A stretch of DNA of 64,000 bases. Origin: Ianthella basta. Lineage: Eukaryota > Porifera > Demospongiae > Verongiida > Ianthellidae. Where the stretch lies: contig OZ025888.1 of NCBI GenBank assembly GCA_964019415.1, forward strand, positions 5,572,536-5,636,535. Reading direction: 5' to 3'. The position numbers were made by a program, and so were the translations under genes. The notes under the pieces were generated by a model. The model had not been told where the DNA came from and searched no databases. It saw only the letters and a program-made list of their open reading frames with translations. Every line of letters begins with the position of its first letter. The stretch's first letter is position 1. Positions 58,710 through 64,000 of this stretch are shown one piece after another.

Positions 58710-61700
58710 ATGTCTTCCTTCAAGAACGCTGTGAAGAGTTTGCGCAGAACTCACAGGGAGCGAAGCCAGGTAGAGACATTCATCAACTTTCATTCTGTAA
58801 ATGTTCGCTCGCACGTTCCTACTTGTTAGAAAATAGCGTATATGACTGAGCTGCAAGTTTGGCAACCCTCTGTTGTTGCCTGCCTCTATGCCTTCTTTGT
58901 TCTTTCCCTCTGTTATAGCCTCAAGCTCGAAAGCACCTGGGTTTATTAGAGAAACACAAGGACTACGTTTTACGCGCAAGGTGGGACCACAATGCACTCA
59001 ATGCCGCTCATTTCAACTCGTCAACTCAGTGTCCTAAACTTTGTTCACTAACTGGCTAGCTAACTAGTCTGTTTCGGGCGCACATTACTCGGTCTGTTGT
59101 GTGTTTAAATTAGTGTTGCCACGATAATCGCGATACACGATATATCGCGATATATACACAATATCGCGATACAAAAGCAGTGTTCTTCCTGTCGTGATAT
59201 TGGCCTAATCTCTGCTGACTGGTGCAGAAGGGCTAATCTCTGCTGACTAGTGCAGTAGGGAAGCTAACACCTAACACTATAGACTATCTAAAACGGTAGT
59301 AGATACTCTATTGCAGGCCAGTGTTAGCTTACCTTCTGTCAGTGTAGAGAGATGTCGACTGCGAGCGAATTTGACCTCATCGTGAAACCCAACTTCCAGA
59401 CTAAGAGCGCTATCTGGAAGCACTTCGGTTTTCCCGCTGATGATAAAGGCAGGATTACAGACAAGAAGAAGACCATTTGCCGACTATGTCAGGCTGTTGT
59501 CGCTTACTCAGGCAACACCACCAACCTGAAGTTCCATCTTCAGCGATGCCACGCACAGGAGTACCTTGCGCTCCAGCAACAGGACAGCGGCGATCAACCT
59601 GGACCAAGCAGAGCCTCCGCGGTGAAGACAACGTCGACACAGCTTACTATCAGTGGAACGCTCGCAAAATCTACTCCGTTTTCGAACGAAAGTGCGAAGC
59701 ACAAGCAGCTGGTCGATGCCACAGCCGATTTCATTTGCCAAGGCTTGCAGCCTTTGAGTGTGGTTGATGAACCAGCATTCAGGCGCTTGTTGCAGTTAGC
59801 TGAGCCTAGATTTAACTTGCCACACCGCACGTACTTCACTAACACAGTGATACCAGCTAAGTATCGCTTAACTAGAGCTGCCATTGAAAAGCAGCTAGCA
59901 GCAGTCGAGACCTGTGCAGTTACAACTGATCTGTGGACCTCACTGCACCAGCAGCGTGCCTACATATCACTAACTGCACACTTTGTCGACAGTGATTTCA
60001 AGCATCACAGCAAGTGTCTACAGACACTTGAAATTCCGCAAGATCACGATGCTAGCTCACTAAAGGATGTCCTTTCTTCCATGTTTGAGGATTGGAAAAT
60101 TGCAGGAAAGGTGTGTGGAGGCATTACGGACAATGCTAGCAATATGGTCAATGCCTTTCGACTGATGGGAATCGAGCACTTTCCATGTGTGGCTCACACG
60201 CTGCAGCTCTCTATTGGTAGAGGCCTTGGTGTGACAAGAGTTCAGCGAGTTCTTGGTCGCTGCAAGAAACTGGTTACTCATTTTAAGAAGTCCACCAAGG
60301 AAACGTACAAGCTACGAGAAAAGCAGGAAATGCTCCAGCTACCCCAACACATGCTCATCCAAGACTGTGTGACACGTTGGGGAAGCACACTGGCCATGCT
60401 AGAGAAGCTGATGGAGCAGCAGGCACCCATTGCTGCTGTGCTAATGGATGGGAAAGTAAGGCACTTGATGCCAGAAGGAGAGGAGTGCTGGTCGACATCC
60501 TGAAGCCATTCCAGCAAGCTACAGAAGCAATGGGTGCAGTAAGTTACCCAACACTGAGCACAGTCAAGCCACTTTTGTATAAGCTGGTCAACAGGACGCT
60601 CGAAGTCAAAGAGAACGACACGGTGGTTGCGAAGGAGGTGAAGCTAAACATCAAGAGGGATTTGCAGGAACGCTACAGCACCCCATCTGTGGCAAGGATC
60701 CTTAATATTACCACATTCCTGGATCCTAGATACAAGGAACTCCCCTTTCTTGATCAGCTTACCCAAAGAAGAATCATTGATGAAGTGCAGGATGAGCTTC
60801 TAGTCATGGAAGAGACAGAGAAGGAAGACCCACCAGAAGTCGAGGAAGTGATAGAAGGAGAACCACCATCGAAGAAGAAGAAAGGCCCAGTGGAAAAGAT
60901 CATCGGAGAGTTGTTTGAGTCACACACTCAGCAACATTTGCCATTACATTCAGACAAGGTGCAGAAAGAGCTAGACATGTACAAAGCTGAATCACCACCT
61001 GATCTAGACTCAGATCCTCTTGCATGGTGGAGCAGCCGTAAGGAACTCTATCCTTTAATGAGCAAGCTTGTGCAAAGAATGTTTTCATTCGTGGCTACCA
61101 GTGTTTCATCAGAGCGCCTATTCAGCACGACAGGGAATGTGATCACTGACAAGCGTAATCGGCTCACTTCTGAGCATGCTGACCAACTGATCTTTCTTTT
61201 TGAAAACCCAGAGTAACCGCTGGAAAACCATGTATGCACGTACCTCACCTGTTTGCTTTAACGCTCGCTGTATTACTCTACGTGTTTGGCTTATATCTGA
61301 GCACTGTGCCAATTGTTAATTAATATATCGTGATACACAATATATCGTGATACAAACCTACAATAATCGTGATACATATTTTCCTATATCGTGGCAACAC
61401 TAGTTTAAATCTTCTACATATGCGCAGAAACTACCACCAGAAACAGGAGGCACTCAAACTACTACGAGAAAAGGTGGGCTAAAATTTAGTGCCGGCACAC
61501 TGTTTCTTTGAAGTAAGAAGGGTAAGTCCCTGTGAGACTGATGACATCATGTGTAGTTGCATTTTCTGTGCAATACAGGCTCGAAACAAGAACCCGGATG
61601 AGTTCTACTACAAGATGATCTCCAGCAAAATCCAGGTGATAATGAAATTTCCGAATAAGGCCATGAAGGCTTGTAAACTGTATAGCTTTTTGTTCACTGC

Positions 61701-62790
61701 ATGCACAGGATGGAAGGCATGTCTTCTTGGAGAAGGAAGAACGACTCACAGAAGCAGAGATCAAACTGATGAAGACTCAGGACCTCAAGTATGTCACAAT
61801 GAAGCTGCAAATGGAAAGAAGTGTGAGTTTGTGGCCTAAGGAGCTCTGTACCACATAGTGCGGTGTGCCATAGATTTCAACACAGTTCTCCTGAGCCTGT
61901 ACTTGGATTGTATACACCTAATCACCTAAACACCTAAACACCTATTTTGCTATTTCACTCTTTAAGATTTTTTACTTTGAATGGAGTTTGTAATTTGAAG
62001 GCTCCGTGTGCAGGTACATTCACTGAGTATACCTTGCGTGATTGGTTGACTTTGCATTTAGAATGTGCCATTTCTTCTCATCTTAACTAGAAAATTGCCA
62101 GACTGGAGTCCTGTCTCCACCTGACACACCAATCAGCTACCTCAGGACCAAAATCCCATGTTGTGTTTGTTGACAGTGGCGATGAAGGCAACTCTAAAGA
62201 TGATGATGGTGGGCAAATGGAGCAGGGCAGAAGTGCTGGGGACAGTGGAAAGGTGAGACGAAAAATGAGGCAGTGTGTGTGTGTGTGACCTTGCATACAC
62301 AAGCACTATCCTATCCTGTCCCTTCTGGCGATGTGTCCAGAATGCAGAAGACACTTTGACCAAGGAGCAGTTGGCACAGTACAGAGAACTAGACCAAAGG
62401 AGACAGCGTTTGAAGGAACTTGAAAGAGTCGCCGCCAGAATGCAGACCAAGAAGAACTTAACTGTAAGAGAGCAAGAAGCAGCTCACACTTCTCCCAAGA
62501 ACATAATACAATGATATCAAATGCTATATTATAGATACAGCATCCTCAAGGGACTCATCACCAAAACACGTGTCCCCTTAGAATGTGCTACATATGATTT
62601 ATAACATTACCATGGTAACCAGAAATAGTTGCCTTGGCAACAGTGTCTTTCTTTGTGGCTCTCACAGCTATTAACGATTCACCATCATGTATTTCTCCTC
62701 TTTCTGTCTCAGGACAAGCGTCCTGCTATAAAAATCTCTCAAGTTGGCTGTCCTACCACTTACAAATGGAGAATGGAGAGAACAAGATGA
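58710..62790 (+). CDS. UTP11: U3 snoRNA-associated protein UTP11
   Basis: Eight exons (58710–58769, 58919–58980, 61428–61473, 61579–61635, 61709–61822, 62091–62252, 62341–62463 and 62713–62790) close in phase to 233 residues (human 253). The N-terminus MSSFKNAVKSLRRTHRERSQ, then RKHLGLLEKHKDYVLRARNY, KNPDEFYYKMISSKIQDGRH, LMKTQDLKYVTMKLQMERSK, HVVFVDS and REQ/DQRRQRLKELERVAARM are the conserved UTP11 path, ending TTYKWRMERTR. The protein joins the small-subunit processome in the nucleolus, as does WDR3 immediately upstream. Intron 2 (58981–61427) is long only because a hAT element was inserted. Confidence 0.95.
59111..61402 (+). mobile_element. hAT transposon with perfect 8-bp target duplication
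   Basis: The 2292-bp element is bounded by TAGTGTTGCCACGATA and TATCGTGGCAACACTA, perfect 16-bp terminal inverted repeats. GTTTAAAT flanks it on both sides (59103–59110 and 61403–61410). Subterminal regions carry repeated ATATATCGTGATAC-like motifs on both arms. The insertion lies in UTP11 intron 2, in the same orientation as the gene. Confidence 0.97.
59352..61216 (+). pseudogene. hAT transposase with BED finger, frameshifted
   Basis: The N-terminal frame (59352–60503) starts MSTASEFDLIVKPN and has a BED zinc finger (SAIWKHFGF, CRLCQAVVAYSGNTTNLKFH, then H). The RNase-H-like core follows (TTDLWTSLHQQRAYISLTAH, GGITDNASNMVNAF, CVAHTLQLSI). At about 60480–60495, after RHLMPEGEE, the frame changes: the continuation VDILKPFQQATEAMGA and everything to the stop at 61216 is in a different frame. 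The C-terminal hAT dimerisation domain is intact (LYPLMSKLVQRMFSFVATS, SSERLFSTTGNVITDKRNRL). Compared with family members a few codons are missing at the break, so a small deletion is likely. One break only means it decayed recently. Confidence 0.9.
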
Positions 62791-63273
62791 TTAACGTACT
62801 GAAGACTCATACACACCTTCTGTGTCTGTATCAAACCATTATCAGTATAATTATGTCACCAATGTGTGCTGATCTTCTGGTAGTGCACACATGTGAAACA
62901 AGGCTGAATCTCTAGTGAACTCTCACTTACATGGTGAGAGAGTTTCTAATGGATGCACACAGCCTTTGAAGTTGTTAGATGTAATGACTCCATGGCAACA
63001 GTGGCTGTGCATGGCATGCAGAGCAAGACCAGCTGCAGTTGACTGTGTTTGGATCGTGCATGCTACATTAGGCTCCAACTGTGCATGGTACACACCATTT
63101 GATTGGCTGACAGCTTCAAATAACCATTCAGTGCAATATGTGTGCATGCATGCCGAGAGAGCATGACAATAATTACGATATCTATACAATTGAGTTTGGG
63201 AAGATTCTCTACAACTCCTGTACAGGAAGTGAATAAGTACTGCCACTGTGCCGGTAAAGATTGTCTGGAGGCG
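62791..63273. other. Intergenic region between convergent UTP11 and the next gene
   Basis: No gene, repeat or RNA recognised in this interval. Confidence 0.5.
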
Positions 63274-63588
63274 TTATTCCATAGCATCTGTAATACTTTC
63301 TGTCACCATGGCAACAGTGCTCTCCATTAGATCTTCCTTGAGTTCCTCGGCATCTTCTCCTTCAGGCAGCAATGTCCTCCAGAAGTAAATAGCCACAGTG
63401 GAGAATGAGAACACAGCAATGAATGATAGCACATGCGTCGTCCAAGTGACCGGCTTGGACACACACTGTTTGAAAATTATCTACATAAGCAAGGGAGGAG
63501 AATTAAAGGAGGGGAGGGATTGAAAGTGACCATGGAAACCACAACACTCAACCAATGCACACACACACACACATGCACGTGCACGCAC

Positions 63589-63623
<35 letters not shown>

Positions 63624-64000
63624 CACACACAAACACATACATACACACATACACACACACATGTATAACAAAAACTGTAACAACTGCTCCAAAGATGTAT
63701 CCAGCAGAGGAAGGAACTGATTGGGGGATCCTCTGTTCCCTTGACAACGCATCACATGACATGTGCGACAATGCCATGGCAACTGGAAGTAAAAGTCTAC
63801 AGGTGGTATCAAAGCAGTCACTGTACTTAAAAACTCCCCATTTCAGCAATGCAATCTACTTACAAAATAATGCACAAAAACAAATAATATCAAAAGTTTC
63901 TGTGGGATAAAATGTTCTTTGTGTCGTACTTGCTAGTACCCACACACTCACCCGGCACTATGGTATACTCTCCCCCAGTTCACCACCGCTTTACACCCAA
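63274..64000 (-). CDS. Unrecognised multi-pass membrane protein, C-terminal part
   Basis: Minus-strand exons 64000–63952 (continuing off the window), 63796–63661 and 63480–63274 join in phase. The visible C-terminal ~131 residues read NWGRVYHSAGLLLPVAMALS, then a loop with SREQRIPQSVPSSAGYIF. A hydrophobic stretch GAVVTVFVIH follows, then another (HVLSFIAVFSFSTVAIYFWR) and an acidic tail (EGEDAEELKEDLMES). At least two membrane segments are likely. I do not recognise the family. The intron between the last two exons holds a (CA)n tract (63558–63660) abutting the donor. Confidence 0.6.
63558..63660. repeat. (CA)n microsatellite at a splice donor
   Basis: CACACA-rich sequence on the plus strand. 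In the sense of the minus-strand gene the intron begins GTGTGTGTG directly after the exon. Confidence 0.9.

Overview
This window is nuclear DNA from an animal. Protein-coding genes are split by short GT–AG introns. The gene set is metazoan: heparan-sulfate N-deacetylase/N-sulfotransferase (NDST), a POU-homeodomain factor, RMC1, UBXN11, COQ3, RABL3, TMEM35-like proteins, the SSU-processome proteins WDR3 and UTP11, ribosomal protein S4 and DDX28. Gene spacing is very tight (20 to a few hundred bases), tandem repeats are abundant, and the membrane-protein family at 1.6–18 kb is one I do not recognise. Together these suggest an early-branching metazoan, most likely a demosponge. That placement is inference, not something read directly from the sequence.

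Layout. 1–1.45 kb: 3' part of a DDX28-like RNA helicase. 1.4–19.2 kb: a tandem segmental duplication carrying two copies of a minus-strand gene for a modular single-pass membrane protein. The left copy is interrupted by a 6.2-kb insertion, an inverted-repeat DNA element that itself contains an apparently intact LINE with a PHD-finger ORF1. 19.3–25.4 kb, all minus strand: RPS4 (with a candidate box C/D snoRNA in an intron), a POU transcription factor and RMC1. 25.4–35.3 kb, all plus strand: NDST, an intronless bacterial-type DegT/AHBA-synthase-family aminotransferase, and UBXN11. 36.3–40.1 kb: COQ3 and RABL3, divergently arranged.

40.4–58.6 kb: a repeatedly duplicated divergent pair of a TMEM35/DoxX-like gene and the first exon of WDR3. 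There are three TMEM35-like genes. The WDR3 first exon is present as one decayed relic and two intact near-identical copies. A chimeric pseudogene (WDR3 exon 4 joined to RABL3 exons) and a ~67-bp satellite lie between. The complete 23-exon WDR3 reading frame (935 codons plus stop) can be assembled. 58.7–62.8 kb: UTP11, starting 62 bp after the WDR3 stop, with a hAT transposon bounded by a perfect 8-bp target duplication in its second intron. 63.3–64 kb: the 3' end of an unrecognised membrane-protein gene.

Recurring themes. WDR3 and UTP11 act in the same pre-ribosomal particle and sit back to front. Several compact promoters (RMC1/NDST, COQ3/RABL3, UTP11) contain CACGTG E-boxes. Many introns consist largely of tandem repeats that supply the donor GT or the acceptor pyrimidine tract. 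Exon boundaries below were set by reading GT/AG sites, phase and family knowledge. They are exact where phases close and approximate where I say so.
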